A stretch of DNA of 64,000 nt from G963666705 sp963666705 (GTDB lineage: Bacteria; Pseudomonadota; Alphaproteobacteria; CADEGL01): assembly GCA_963666705.2 (NCBI GenBank), contig CAXXKO010000017.1, forward strand, positions 124,001-188,000, written 5' to 3'. Positions 24,224 through 34,000 of this stretch are shown here, in pieces. How positions within the stretch are numbered: the stretch's first letter is position 1; each line of letters opens with the position of its first letter. Position numbers and translations under genes: made by a program. A model generated the notes under the pieces. The model worked only from the letters and a program-made list of their open reading frames with translations. It did no database searches and was not told where the DNA came from.

Positions 24224-26785
24224 ATGACCCGGTACGACTTCGCCGCGACCGAAGCCGCCTGGCGCCGGCGGTGGGCCGAGGATGAGACCTTCGCTGTTCG
24301 TGAGGATCCTGACTGCACGCCCTATTATGTTCTTGAAATGTTCCCCTATCCATCGGGGCGCATTCACATGGGGCACGTGCGCAACTACACATTGGGGGAC
24401 GTGCTTGCCCGTTACAAGCGCGCGCGTGGCTTCAACGTGCTGCACCCGATGGGCTGGGACGCCTTCGGCATGCCGGCGGAGAATGCCGCGATCGAAGCCG
24501 GCGTCCATCCCGCGACCTGGACCTTGGACAATATCCGCAACATGCGGGATCAGCTCAAGCTGATGGGCCTGTCCTACGACTGGTCTCGGGAGATCGCCAC
24601 GTGCGCGCCGGATTATTACCGCCATGAGCAGAAGATGTTTTTGGATTTTCTCGAGGCCGGGCTCGCCTATCGCCGCGAGTCCTGGGTCAATTGGGATCCT
24701 GTCGAGGGGACCGTGCTCGCCAACGAACAAGTCATCGACGGGTGTGGCTGGCGCTCGGGCGCGCCCGTCGAAAGACGCTTGCTGCCCCAATGGTTCCTCC
24801 GGATCACGGCATACGCCGACGATCTTCTGAAGACCCTGGCATCGCTCGACCGATGGCCCGAAAGGGTTCGCCTCATGCAGGCGAACTGGATCGGCCGCTC
24901 GGAAGGCGCCTTCATGAGTTTCGATATGAAAGGGCGCGACGATCGCCTGGAGGTCTTCACCACCAGGCCCGATACGATTTTCGGGGCCAGCTTTTGTGCG
25001 CTTTCTCCAAACCACCCCCTGGCGGACGAGCTGGCCGCCGGCGACCCGGCGATCGCGGCGTTCATCGCCGAGGCCAATAGTCTGGGGACCAGCGAGGCGG
25101 CGATCGAGACGGCCGAGAAGCGAGGCATCGATACCGGCCTGCGCGCGCGCCACCCGTTTCTCCCGAACGTCGAGCTGCCCATCTATATCGCGAGCTTCGT
25201 GCTCATGGAGTACGGGACCGGTGCGATCTTCGGTTGCCCCGGCCACGATCAACGCGATCTTGATTTTGCCCGCAAATATGCCCTGCCCGTCATTCCCGTC
25301 GTTTGCCCCGCGGATGTCGACCCGGCCAGCTTCGAGATCGGCGACGAGGCCTATCTCGGCGACGGCGTGCTGATCAATTCGTCGTTTTTGGATGGGCGGG
25401 ACGTGGATGCCGCCAAGCGGGAGGCGATCCGCCGCCTTGGTATGGCCGGTATGGGCCGCAAGGCCGTGACCTATCGTCTCCGCGATTGGGGGGTCTCGCG
25501 TCAGCGCTATTGGGGCTGCCCCGTGCCGGTCATCCATTGTCCGGCCTGCGGCTTGGTGCCGGTGCCGGAATCGGCGCTACCCGTGACTCTGCCGGAGGAC
25601 GTGCGGTTCGACCGCCCGGGAAACCCCCTCGAGCGCCACCCGACCTGGAAGCTCGTGAGCTGCCCGAAATGCGGTGGCGGCGCCGAGCGCGAGACCGACA
25701 CGTTCGACACGTTCTTTGAATCCTCTTGGTATTTCACCCGGTTTTGCTCGCCTCATTCAGACCTTGCTTTCGAGCGCGCGGCAGTGGATTACTGGCTTCC
25801 GGTCGATCAATATATCGGTGGGATCGAGCACGCCGTTCTGCATTTACTCTATTCGCGCTTTTTCGTGCGGGCTCTGACTGCGTGCGGGTATCTCGACTTG
25901 AAGGAGCCGTTCGCCGGCCTCCTGACCCAGGGCATGGTGTGCCATGAGACCTACCGCGCTCCCGGCGGCGAGTGGTTGGTGCCCGAGGAAGTCAGGCGAC
26001 TTCCGGATGGCAAGGTCGTGCGTATCGCCGATGGGTCCGAGATCCAGGTCGGGCGTTCGGAGAAAATGAGCAAATCACGCAAGAATGTCGTCGATCCCGA
26101 TGCCATCATTCGAGAGTATGGCGCGGATACGGCGCGATTGTTCATGTTGTCGGACAGCCCGCCCGAACGCGACCTGGAATGGACGGAAGCGGGCGTCGAG
26201 GGGGCTTGGCGCTATCTCAATCGACTCTTCCGCCTGGTCGCCGATCCTCCCGTCGAGCTGCCGGACCGAGACGCGCCGCGGCCGCGCGATATGAGCCCGG
26301 CCGCGTTGGACGCGGAGCGCGCCGTGCATAAGACCATTGCCGGCGTGACGGCGGACCTCGAGAGGTTCCGGCTCAATCGCGCGGTTGCCCGTGTGCGGGA
26401 GCTCACCAACGCGGTCGCCGATCTGGGCGGGGACACTGGTGAGCCCTGGGTCTTGCGGTTGGCATGCGAGTCCATCGCCAAATTGATCGGGCCCATGGTC
26501 CCGCACCTGGCGGAGGAGATGTGGTGTCGGCTCGGCCACCAAACACTGCTCGCGGATACCGCTTGGCCCGAGGCCGACGCCGCGCTCGTTGTCGACGAAA
26601 CCGTAACCATGGCCGTGCAGGTCAATGGCAAGTTGCGGGGAACTTTGGAGTTACCGCGTGATTTGGATCGCGACGAGGCCGAGGCCGAGGCGATTCGCGT
26701 GCCCGGCGTAGGCCGGGCCATTGCCGGAAAAGTGGTGCGCAAGGTCATCGTCGTGCCCAATCGAGTGATCAATGTGGTGGTTTAG
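24224..26785 (+). CDS. leuS: Leucyl-tRNA synthetase
   Basis: 853 residues, the usual length. Class I aminoacyl-tRNA synthetase charging tRNA-Leu. The HIGH motif reads HMGH at residues 48-51, KMSKS is at about residue 614, and a CP1 editing domain with the GTGAIFGCPGHDQRD block lies between. The leucine-specific domain and anticodon-binding C-terminal region are present. The ATG at 24224 fits the family (MTRYDFAATEAAWRRRW). It overlaps the start of lptE by 14 bp. Confidence 0.97.
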   Translation: MTRYDFAATEAAWRRRWAEDETFAVREDPDCTPYYVLEMFPYPSGRIHMGHVRNYTLGDVLARYKRARGFNVLHPMGWDAFGMPAENAAIEAGVHPATWTLDNIRNMRDQLKLMGLSYDWSREIATCAPDYYRHEQKMFLDFLEAGLAYRRESWVNWDPVEGTVLANEQVIDGCGWRSGAPVERRLLPQWFLRITAYADDLLKTLASLDRWPERVRLMQANWIGRSEGAFMSFDMKGRDDRLEVFTTRPDTIFGASFCALSPNHPLADELAAGDPAIAAFIAEANSLGTSEAAIETAEKRGIDTGLRARHPFLPNVELPIYIASFVLMEYGTGAIFGCPGHDQRDLDFARKYALPVIPVVCPADVDPASFEIGDEAYLGDGVLINSSFLDGRDVDAAKREAIRRLGMAGMGRKAVTYRLRDWGVSRQRYWGCPVPVIHCPACGLVPVPESALPVTLPEDVRFDRPGNPLERHPTWKLVSCPKCGGGAERETDTFDTFFESSWYFTRFCSPHSDLAFERAAVDYWLPVDQYIGGIEHAVLHLLYSRFFVRALTACGYLDLKEPFAGLLTQGMVCHETYRAPGGEWLVPEEVRRLPDGKVVRIADGSEIQVGRSEKMSKSRKNVVDPDAIIREYGADTARLFMLSDSPPERDLEWTEAGVEGAWRYLNRLFRLVADPPVELPDRDAPRPRDMSPAALDAERAVHKTIAGVTADLERFRLNRAVARVRELTNAVADLGGDTGEPWVLRLACESIAKLIGPMVPHLAEEMWCRLGHQTLLADTAWPEADAALVVDETVTMAVQVNGKLRGTLELPRDLDRDEAEAEAIRVPGVGRAIAGKVVRKVIVVPNRVINVVV

Positions 26786-27275
26786 AGCCGCGGCGATCTT
26801 TTCGATCGCCATTGTAATGGCCGGTTGCGGCTTCCAGTCACTCTACGGGGAATCGAGTACCCAAGACGTGGACGGGGATCTCGCGGCGATCAAGATCACC
26901 CTGATTGCGGATCGTATTGGCCAACAGCTTCACAACACGCTCCAGGACGGTCTGAATCCCAGGGGCAAACCAGCCCGGCCCCTCTATACGCTCCAGGTAA
27001 AGCTGATCGAATCCATCGAGGAGCTGGCGATTCGCCAGGACGAGACCGCAACCCGTTCGAACTTGAGCCTACGCGCCGACTTCGAATTGCTGGCCACGAG
27101 CGACAGCGCGGTTCTGGTCTCCGGCATCAGCCTTTCGACCACCAGCTACAATATTCTGTCCTCGGAATTCGCCACCCTGTCGGCCCTTGCCGATGCCAGG
27201 CGCCGCGGTGTTCGCGTCCTGGGCAACGACATCAAAACGCGGCTGAGCTTGTATTTCAAGAGCCACCGCGGATGA
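26772..27275 (+). CDS. lptE: LPS-assembly lipoprotein LptE
   Basis: 167 residues. A lipoprotein signal with MAGCGFQSLYG places the lipidated Cys at residue 19. LptE is the lipoprotein plug of the LptD outer-membrane LPS translocon. The GFQSLYG start and the ALADARRRGVRVLGNDIKTRL end match the alphaproteobacterial LptE pattern. It lies between leuS and holA, the conserved order. Confidence 0.9.
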   Translation: MWWFRAAAIFSIAIVMAGCGFQSLYGESSTQDVDGDLAAIKITLIADRIGQQLHNTLQDGLNPRGKPARPLYTLQVKLIESIEELAIRQDETATRSNLSLRADFELLATSDSAVLVSGISLSTTSYNILSSEFATLSALADARRRGVRVLGNDIKTRLSLYFKSHRG

Positions 27276-27297
27276 GCGCCGGCACGGTTGGTGGACC

Positions 27298-28326
27298 ATG
27301 AAAATCGCGGCCGGCCGTGCTGATGCTTTCGTCGCGGCACCCGATGAGAGCGCTCGGGCGGTGTTGGTTTACGGTCCCGATACCGGCCTCGTTCGGGAGC
27401 GCACGGTAGCGCTGATTCGGTCGGTGGCCGGCGATACGGGCGACCCGTTCCGGGTCTGCGAATTGACCGGTGCCGCGTTGCGCGCGGACCCTGCACGACT
27501 CGCCAGCGAGGCCGGGGCCTTGTCCATGACAGGTGGGCGGCGCGTGGTCTGCGTCTCCGACGCAACCGATGCGTTGGCCGCCGGTGTCGAGCGTCTCCTT
27601 GCCGACGGTTCTTGGGAGGCCCTTGTGATCGTTAGCGCCGGCGAGCTGGCCCCCCGATCCAGTCTGCGTAAGCTGTTCGAGGGGTCGAAGGAATCGGCCG
27701 CGTTGGCGTGTTATCAGGATGACGGTGCCGCTCTTTCCGCCGTCGTCCAATCGACCCTTGGGCAATCGAATATCACCGCCTCGAGGGAGGCGATTTCCTA
27801 TCTCATGGGCCGTCTGGGCGTCGACCGGCAGGTGACGCGGCGCGAGCTCGAGAAACTGGCGCTTTATGTGGGCCAGGACGGCACCGTCGATCTCGAGGCC
27901 GCCGAATTGATCGTGGGGGACAGTGCCGGCCGGTCGCTTGACGACGTCGTATTCGCCGCCGGGTCCGGCGATCGAGCGACACTCGATCTTGCTCTCGTTC
28001 AAGCCGTGCAGGAAGGAATCAGTCCCGTGGCCGTGCTTCGGGCCGCATCACGTCATTTCGAGAGACTGCTGCGGGCGGCCGATATGCTCTCGACCGGTGC
28101 GACCATTGACGGCGCCATGAAGGCGCTTCGACCGCCTGTATTCTTCAAGCGGATCGATCAGTTTGGCGAACAGGTCCGGCGTTGGGGCCGGCCGCAGCTC
28201 GTTGCCGCGCTCGACCGTCTCATGGAGGCCGAGCTCCGCTGCAAGACCACCGGCGCGCCCACCGAAGCCCTATGCGGGAGGGCCTTGTTCGAGGTCGCCC
28301 AGGTCGGAATTCGCAGCGCGAGGTAG
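27298..28326 (+). CDS. holA: DNA polymerase III delta subunit
   Basis: 342 residues. Delta opens the beta clamp during loading. The AVLVYGPDTGLVRER segment is the family's degenerate nucleotide-binding start; the middle (YLMGRLGVDRQVTRRELEKLALY) and the C-terminal LRCKTTGAPTEALCGRALFEVA block are characteristic of HolA. It follows lptE by 22 bp and converges on parB with a 24-bp gap. Confidence 0.95.
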   Translation: MKIAAGRADAFVAAPDESARAVLVYGPDTGLVRERTVALIRSVAGDTGDPFRVCELTGAALRADPARLASEAGALSMTGGRRVVCVSDATDALAAGVERLLADGSWEALVIVSAGELAPRSSLRKLFEGSKESAALACYQDDGAALSAVVQSTLGQSNITASREAISYLMGRLGVDRQVTRRELEKLALYVGQDGTVDLEAAELIVGDSAGRSLDDVVFAAGSGDRATLDLALVQAVQEGISPVAVLRAASRHFERLLRAADMLSTGATIDGAMKALRPPVFFKRIDQFGEQVRRWGRPQLVAALDRLMEAELRCKTTGAPTEALCGRALFEVAQVGIRSAR

Positions 28327-28350
28327 CGCCCGCGCGTCGAGCGGCGGCCG

Positions 28351-29244
28351 TCAGATCGGTGCGCGTTGGCTCAGGCGCTGAACCACTTCGTCGAGTTGTT
28401 CGAGGGACTGGTACCGAATGATCATTTCACCGGCCTTGCCGCGGCTTTGTATTGCGACCACGAGGCCCAGGCGGATGGAGAGCTCCCGTTCGAGCGCCAA
28501 TGTGTCGACGTCCTTCGCGGGCTTCGGGCTCGAGGCGGACCCTCGCGTGCGCGCTGCACCCTTGCCGGCCTGGACCAGCTGTTCCGTCTGGCGGACATTG
28601 AGGCCGCCGGTTACCACGCGCCGTGCGAGCGCCCCTGGATCATCGGCGTTCAGCAGCGCCCGCGCATGCCCCACGGTCAGGTCGCCACGATCGAGTAGAG
28701 CTTTCACTTCTTCGGGTAGGCTGAGGAGACGCAGCATGTTGGCGACATGGCTGCGGCTCTTGCCGATCACCTTCGCCAAATCTTCCTGGGTATGGGCGAA
28801 TTCCGTCATGAGTCGGCGGTAACCCGCCGCCTCTTCGAGCGCAAGCAGGTCCTGGCGTTGAACGTTCTCGATGATGGCGATCTCCAGCGCGTCGCCGTCC
28901 GTCAGATGCTTGATAATGACCGGGATCTCGTGCAGCCCCGCTTCCTGGGCCGCGCGCCAGCGACGCTCGCCCGCGACGATCTCATAGTTGTTCGGATCGT
29001 CGGGGTGGCGGCGCACCAATATGGGCTGCAGCACGCCTCGCTCCCGAACCGAGGCCACCATCGCCGCCATGTCGTCGGCCGCGAAATTGCGCCGGGGCTG
29101 GAAACCTCCGGGCAGAATTCGGGCGATCGGTACGGTCTTGTTGGCGCGAACGGAATCGAGCTGCGCGTAATCCTCCCCCTCGTCGCCGAGCAGCGCCGAG
29201 AGGCCCCGCCCCAGATTGCGCCGGGGGTTCTCCTCGCCGATCAC
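28351..29244 (-). CDS. parB: Chromosome partitioning protein ParB
   Basis: 297 residues. ParB is a CTP-dependent clamp that loads at parS and spreads. The N-terminal RRNLGRGLSALLGD, the box VPIARILPGGFQPRRNF, GERRWRAAQEAGL (CTP-binding motif) and the helix-turn-helix around IGKSRSHVANMLRLL are clear. It starts at GTG 29244, overlapping the parA stop as GTGA. Two perfect parS sites lie 1.4 and 3.4 kb upstream. Confidence 0.96.
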   Translation of the reverse strand: MIGEENPRRNLGRGLSALLGDEGEDYAQLDSVRANKTVPIARILPGGFQPRRNFAADDMAAMVASVRERGVLQPILVRRHPDDPNNYEIVAGERRWRAAQEAGLHEIPVIIKHLTDGDALEIAIIENVQRQDLLALEEAAGYRRLMTEFAHTQEDLAKVIGKSRSHVANMLRLLSLPEEVKALLDRGDLTVGHARALLNADDPGALARRVVTGGLNVRQTEQLVQAGKGAARTRGSASSPKPAKDVDTLALERELSIRLGLVVAIQSRGKAGEMIIRYQSLEQLDEVVQRLSQRAPI

Positions 29245-30074
29245 GATCGTGCCGCCGACTCGCGGCGCAGCACTTCGCTGGCCAGATGGACGTAAGCCTG
29301 CGCGCCGGGGCAATGGAGATCGTAGAGCAGCACCGGCTTGCCGTGCGAGGGGGCCTCGGATACGCGGACGTTGCGCGGGATCACCGTATTGTAGACCTTG
29401 TCACCAAAATGTTCCCGGACGTCGTTTGCAACCATTTCACACAAGTTGTTGCGTTTATCGAACATCGTCAACACTACACCTTGAATCTCGAGGCGGGGAT
29501 TGAAGGCGCGCCGAACCCGTTCGATAGTGCGCACCAGGTGGCTGAGGCCTTCGAGGGCATAGAATTCACACTGCAGCGGCACCAGCACCGCGTCCGCCGC
29601 CACGAGGGCGTTGAGGGTGAGGAGCCCGAGGGCCGGTGGGCAGTCGATCAAGATATAATCCCACCGTGCAAGCTCGGGCGCGAATGCGAGGTCCAGCCTG
29701 AACTCCCGCCGAGAGAGGTTGGCCAGTTCCAGCTCCGCCCCGGAAAGATGGACCGAGGAGGGTATGACGCTGAGTTTGGGCACGGCCGTGGCCACGATGG
29801 CCTTCTCCATCGCCATGCCGTCGATCAGAATATTGTAGCTGCTGAGTGTCCGCTCCTGGCGCTCGATTCCGAGTCCGGTGCTGGCATTGCCCTGCGGGTC
29901 GAGATCGATCACCAGGACCGCCTTGCCGACGGCCGCGAGCGCGGTGCCCAGATTGACGGCGGTCGTGGTCTTGCCGACCCCGCCCTTTTGGTTGGCGACC
30001 GCCATGACCCGGGCATTCATCGGCGGCGCGCCGTCCGCGCCCGTCGGCCGGCTCGCGGTCGTGGTATCAGTCAT
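29241..30074 (-). CDS. parA: Chromosome partitioning ATPase ParA
   Basis: 277 residues. The deviant Walker A KGGVGKTTT lies near residue 30, followed by VLVIDLDPQGNAST and the Walker B ILIDCPPALG. It is the DNA-gliding ATPase that moves ParB-parS complexes. The start ATG 30074 overlaps the end of rsmG by 8 bp. A short Ser/Thr-rich N-terminal extension precedes the conserved core. Confidence 0.96.
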   Translation of the reverse strand: MTDTTTASRPTGADGAPPMNARVMAVANQKGGVGKTTTAVNLGTALAAVGKAVLVIDLDPQGNASTGLGIERQERTLSSYNILIDGMAMEKAIVATAVPKLSVIPSSVHLSGAELELANLSRREFRLDLAFAPELARWDYILIDCPPALGLLTLNALVAADAVLVPLQCEFYALEGLSHLVRTIERVRRAFNPRLEIQGVVLTMFDKRNNLCEMVANDVREHFGDKVYNTVIPRNVRVSEAPSHGKPVLLYDLHCPGAQAYVHLASEVLRRESAARS

Positions 30075-30687
30075 GCCTTGGGACCTTGATTGCGAGAATG
30101 ACACCCTCCGCATTGGATCGGCTGGAGGCGCGAGTCATTGGAAGTCTCCATCTTTTTCGCGCCGCGGTCAATTCGCGATCGACATCGCGCCCCTTGTGAA
30201 ACAGGAGGCGGCCGCCGGGCGCCGCGAAGGGCAGGGCGAGCTCGAGCAGCGCGTCCAAGGGGGCCAGGGCGCGGGCGGTCACTATGCCGAACGGCCGAAC
30301 CGGAATCTCGCTGATGCGCGCGGTCAGAATCGTCACCGGGCATGCGGTGACTCGCGCGGCCTCCCTCAAAAACGCGGCCTTCCGGGCATCGGACTCGACG
30401 AGGTTGACATCGGGTACGCCGAGGACCGCCAACACGAGCCCCGGGAATCCCGCGCCACTGCCGAGATCGATCAGGCCCGGTGGACGCTCGGGGGGGATCA
30501 AGTCGAGGAGTTGCGCCGAATCGAGAAAATGGCGCCGCCACGGGTCCCTCAGGGTCGACGGGCCCACCAGATTGATCGCGGCCTGCCATCGCCGCAGCAA
30601 CTGCTCATACGCCGACAATCGCGCCAGTGTTTCACGTGAAACACTGGTAAGCGATTGAAATTCCCCAATACTCAGGGGTCGTGACAC
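30067..30687 (-). CDS. rsmG: 16S rRNA (guanine-527-N7)-methyltransferase
   Basis: 206 residues. RsmG (GidB) methylates G527 of 16S rRNA. The SAM site LIDLGSGAGFPGLVLA and the VTARALAPLDALLEL block are typical. It starts at GTG 30687, overlapping the end of mnmG by 16 bp. The coding sequence contains a perfect parS site (codons for VSRET, 30628-30643). Confidence 0.94.
   Translation of the reverse strand: MSRPLSIGEFQSLTSVSRETLARLSAYEQLLRRWQAAINLVGPSTLRDPWRRHFLDSAQLLDLIPPERPPGLIDLGSGAGFPGLVLAVLGVPDVNLVESDARKAAFLREAARVTACPVTILTARISEIPVRPFGIVTARALAPLDALLELALPFAAPGGRLLFHKGRDVDRELTAARKRWRLPMTRASSRSNAEGVILAIKVPRHD
30628..30643. promoter_or_regulatory. parS: parS site 1 (ParB-binding), inside rsmG
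   Basis: The 16-mer tgtttcacgtgaaaca matches the universal chromosomal parS exactly. The symmetry extends four bases either side, making a perfect 24-bp palindrome (30624-30647). It is within the coding region of rsmG. Confidence 0.97.
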
Positions 30688-32555
30688 GCGCGGGTGGGCG
30701 CGGGGCCGGGTGCGCGCCGGACATGGCGGAGAAGCGCTATCAGCGCCGCCGGCGTGATACCCGGAACCCGCGACGCGGCCCCGAGCGTGCCGGGCCGGGT
30801 TCGGGCCAGCCTTTCCTTGGCTTCATTGGACAGGCCCCCGACGACACCGTAATCCAAGGACTCCGGCAGCCGCAGGGCCTCGTCGCGTCGGAACGCGGCA
30901 ATGTCCTCCGACTGGCGCTCCAAATACACGGCGTAACGTGCCTCGATCGCCAACTGCTCGGCGACGTCTTCACGAATGTTCCCAACGTCTGGCCATATCG
31001 CGCTCAAGGGCGCCAGATCGATTTCCGCATGGGCCAGAAGCTGTGCAGCCGTGCGGCGCACCCCGTCCTGGCGCACGTTGAACCCATGTCGCTCCAGAGC
31101 CGCGGGGCTGGCGGAGAGCCCGGCCACCAACCGTCGCCCAGCTTGCAACGCCGCGTCCTTCCGCCCATATGCCGAAGCACGGACCGAGCCAACGCAGCCG
31201 ACGGCGATACCGCGTGGTGTCAGTCGCAGATCCGCGTTATCGGCCCGTAAGCTCAACCGGTATTCCGCGCGGGAGGTAAACATTCGGTAGGGCTCGTCGA
31301 CGCCCTGTGCGATCAAGTCGTCGATCAGCACCCCGATATAGGCCTGCGCCCGATCGAGAACGAAATCCGCCGCCCCGCCCAGGGAAAGCGCCGCGTTGAG
31401 GCCGGCGATGATACCCTGGGCGGCCGCCTCCTCGTAGCCGGTCGTCCCGTTGACCTGACCCGCGAGATAGAGGCCCGAAACCTTGCGGGTCTCCAGAGTC
31501 GGCCGCAACTCCCTCGGATCGACATAATCATACTCGATGGCATAGCCGGGGCGAAGCATGGCCGCGCGTTCCAGTCCCGGAATACTCGCCAGCATGGCAC
31601 GTTGCGCATCCTCCGGCAGGGAGGTCGAAATACCATTGGGATAGACCGTGTGATCCTCGAGCCCCTCGGGCTCGAGAAAGATCTGATGCCGCGTACGATC
31701 GGGAAACCGCACCACCTTGTCCTCCACGGACGGGCAGTACCGTGGTCCCCGACCCTCGATCGCGCCCGCATGAATGGCCGCACGCCGTAAATTATTGCGA
31801 ACGATCTCGTGGGTGCGCGGGGTCGTCCCGGTGATATGGCAACAAATCTGCGGCGTCGAGATCGATTCGGTCAAATAGGAGAACGGTTTCGGCGGGTCAT
31901 CCCCAGGTTGGGCCGCCAATGCGGCCCAGTCGATGGTCCGCCCGTCGAGACGCGGCGGCGTCCCGGTTTTGAGACGCCCGCGTGAGAACCCGAGCCGCTG
32001 CAGGGTCCGGGCCAGGCCGACGCTCGGGGCCTCGCCCGCGCGCCCGGCCGGGATGGAGGTCGCGCCTATATGGACCATCCCGCGCAGGAACGTCCCCGTC
32101 GTCACCACGACCCGCGGCGCGTGGATAGCCTTGCCACCGGCGATCACCACGCCGGTGACGCCCCCCCCGGGCCCCATGCTCACATCCTCGACGGCGCCCT
32201 CCGACAAGGTAAGGTTGGGCTGCTCCCGCAGAATCGCCCGCACCGCCCGGCGATAGAGCCTTCTGTCAGCCTGCGCCCGGGGGCCACGGACCGCCGGTCC
32301 CTTGCCGCGATTGAGGATGCGGAACTGGATGCCCGCGCGATCGATGGCCCGACCCATCACCCCGTCCAAGGCGTCGATTTCCCTGACCAGGTGACCTTTC
32401 CCAATCCCGCCTATGGCCGGATTGCAGGACATCTCACCGATCGTCTCCAGCCGATGGGTCAGCAACACCGTACGCGCACCCACCCGCGCCGCCGCCGCCG
32501 CCGCCTCACACCCGGCATGGCCCCCGCCGACCACGATGACGTCGTATCTTTCCAT
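30672..32555 (-). CDS. mnmG: tRNA uridine-5-carboxymethylaminomethyl modification protein MnmG
   Basis: 627 residues. MnmG (GidA) with MnmE modifies the wobble U34 of several tRNAs, using FAD. The FAD-binding start VIVVGGGHAGCEAA, MSCNPAIGGIGKGHLVREIDA, CPSVEDKVVRF and LYLAGQVNGTTGYEEAA are characteristic. Start taken at ATG 32555 (MERYDVIVV) with an upstream GGGTAGG; ATG 32573 is an alternative. The 65-bp gap to mnmE holds a parS site. Confidence 0.97.
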   Translation of the reverse strand: MERYDVIVVGGGHAGCEAAAAAARVGARTVLLTHRLETIGEMSCNPAIGGIGKGHLVREIDALDGVMGRAIDRAGIQFRILNRGKGPAVRGPRAQADRRLYRRAVRAILREQPNLTLSEGAVEDVSMGPGGGVTGVVIAGGKAIHAPRVVVTTGTFLRGMVHIGATSIPAGRAGEAPSVGLARTLQRLGFSRGRLKTGTPPRLDGRTIDWAALAAQPGDDPPKPFSYLTESISTPQICCHITGTTPRTHEIVRNNLRRAAIHAGAIEGRGPRYCPSVEDKVVRFPDRTRHQIFLEPEGLEDHTVYPNGISTSLPEDAQRAMLASIPGLERAAMLRPGYAIEYDYVDPRELRPTLETRKVSGLYLAGQVNGTTGYEEAAAQGIIAGLNAALSLGGAADFVLDRAQAYIGVLIDDLIAQGVDEPYRMFTSRAEYRLSLRADNADLRLTPRGIAVGCVGSVRASAYGRKDAALQAGRRLVAGLSASPAALERHGFNVRQDGVRRTAAQLLAHAEIDLAPLSAIWPDVGNIREDVAEQLAIEARYAVYLERQSEDIAAFRRDEALRLPESLDYGVVGGLSNEAKERLARTRPGTLGAASRVPGITPAALIALLRHVRRAPGPAPTRACHDP

Positions 32556-32604
32556 GCCTGAAAACCTACCCATTGCCGGTCGCGCCGTCAAAGCACCGAT
32601 TCCA

Positions 32605-32620
32605 TGTTTCACGTGAAACA
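32605..32620. promoter_or_regulatory. parS: parS site 2 (ParB-binding), between mnmE and mnmG
   Basis: A second exact tgtttcacgtgaaaca, within an 18-bp palindrome 32604-32621 whose last base belongs to the mnmE stop codon. It lies in the only real intergenic gap of the mnmE-parB operon. Confidence 0.97.
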
Positions 32621-33961
32621 TTACTTCCCGATGCAGAACTCCGCGAAGATCGAATCGAGGACATCCTCGACATCCACGCGCCCGGTCAGACGCCCGAGCG
32701 CTCGGCCCGCCAGGCGCAACGCCTCCGCCCTCAGCTCAACCGCGCCCGCGATGCGGGCATGTGACAGATTCCCGTTCACCTCCTCCAGAGCGGCCCGCTG
32801 GCGCCGGCGACTCAACACCAGGCCGCCGTCCCCCGCCATCCGCTCCGCCGCCGCCACCCGCACCAAATCGACCAGGGCCGCCATGCCCTCACCGGTCCGC
32901 GCGGATACGCGCGCTCTCCAAGGCCCAGCAACTTCACGCCTATCGGGTGGCATCAAGTCGATCTTGTTCAAAACCGCGATAGAATCGTCATCCCCCGCGC
33001 CCACACCGTCCCACGGACACGGGCCACCGGTCCCTTCCGTCGCATCGAATACCACAATTCTAATATCGGCCATGTCCGCCCGGGCGCGGGCGCGGCGAAC
33101 GCCTTCCATCTCCACGGCATCCCGCGCCTCGCGAATACCCGCCGTGTCCGCGATCGTGACAGGGAAGCCATCGAGGTCCAGATGAACCTCGATCACGTCC
33201 CTGGTCGTGCCCGCCGTCGCCGCGACGATCGCCACATCCCTTCGCGCCAACCCATTCAACACGCTCGACTTTCCCACGTTCGGCGCGCCCACAATGGCGA
33301 CATACAGCCCATCGCGCAAGCGCTCTCCCCGCCGCCGGTCATCGAGGAACACACCGATCTCCCGCTCGAGAGCCGATATCTCGGCCACCACACCGGCCTC
33401 GATATCCCCACCCAGATCGTCGTCCGGAAAATCGATTTCCGCCTCCAGCCGCGCCAGGCTGGTCACAAGCCGCCCGCGCCATCCGTCATACAGGCGGCCC
33501 AGCTCGCCACTGGTCTCACGCAGGGCCAGACGCCGCTGGGCCGCCGTCTCGGCGCCCACCAAATCGGCCAGCCCCTCGACTTCCGTAAGATCCAGCCGCC
33601 CGTTCTCGAAAGCGCGCCGCGTGAATTCCCCGGCCTCCGCCAGACGCAAGCCCCGGCACACCGACAGGGCTTCCAAGACCCCATCGACGACCGCCCGGCC
33701 ACCATGGACCTGGAGCTCCGCCACGTCCTCTCCCGTGACACTGCCCGGGCCGGGAAACCACAGCACCAGCCCTTCGTCGAGTATTTCGCCGGTCACCGGC
33801 ATTCGCAGCCGCCGCAGGGCAGCCCGCCGCGCCGGCGGCGGCGCCCCGCCGGTCAGGGCCCGCACCGCCGGCCCAGCCTCAGGCCCCGATATCCGGATGA
33901 CCGCGACGCCGGCCCGGCCCGCGCCACTCGAAAGCGCGAAGATCGTCCCGTCATGCCACAC
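32621..33961 (-). CDS. mnmE: tRNA modification GTPase MnmE
   Basis: 446 residues. The N-terminal tetrahydrofolate-binding domain (DTIFALSS-like start, SVTGEDVAELQVHGG), the helical domain, and the inserted GTPase domain with GAPNVGKSS, TTRDVIE, DTAGIRE and NKIDLM are all present. The C-terminus ends in the catalytic CIGK. It starts at GTG 33961, 39 bp after the ferredoxin-like gene. Confidence 0.97.
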   Translation of the reverse strand: MWHDGTIFALSSGAGRAGVAVIRISGPEAGPAVRALTGGAPPPARRAALRRLRMPVTGEILDEGLVLWFPGPGSVTGEDVAELQVHGGRAVVDGVLEALSVCRGLRLAEAGEFTRRAFENGRLDLTEVEGLADLVGAETAAQRRLALRETSGELGRLYDGWRGRLVTSLARLEAEIDFPDDDLGGDIEAGVVAEISALEREIGVFLDDRRRGERLRDGLYVAIVGAPNVGKSSVLNGLARRDVAIVAATAGTTRDVIEVHLDLDGFPVTIADTAGIREARDAVEMEGVRRARARADMADIRIVVFDATEGTGGPCPWDGVGAGDDDSIAVLNKIDLMPPDRREVAGPWRARVSARTGEGMAALVDLVRVAAAERMAGDGGLVLSRRRQRAALEEVNGNLSHARIAGAVELRAEALRLAGRALGRLTGRVDVEDVLDSIFAEFCIGK

Positions 33962-34000
33962 GGCTTCGCCTCGACCCTGGCCCGTGTCCCGCGCGCGGTG

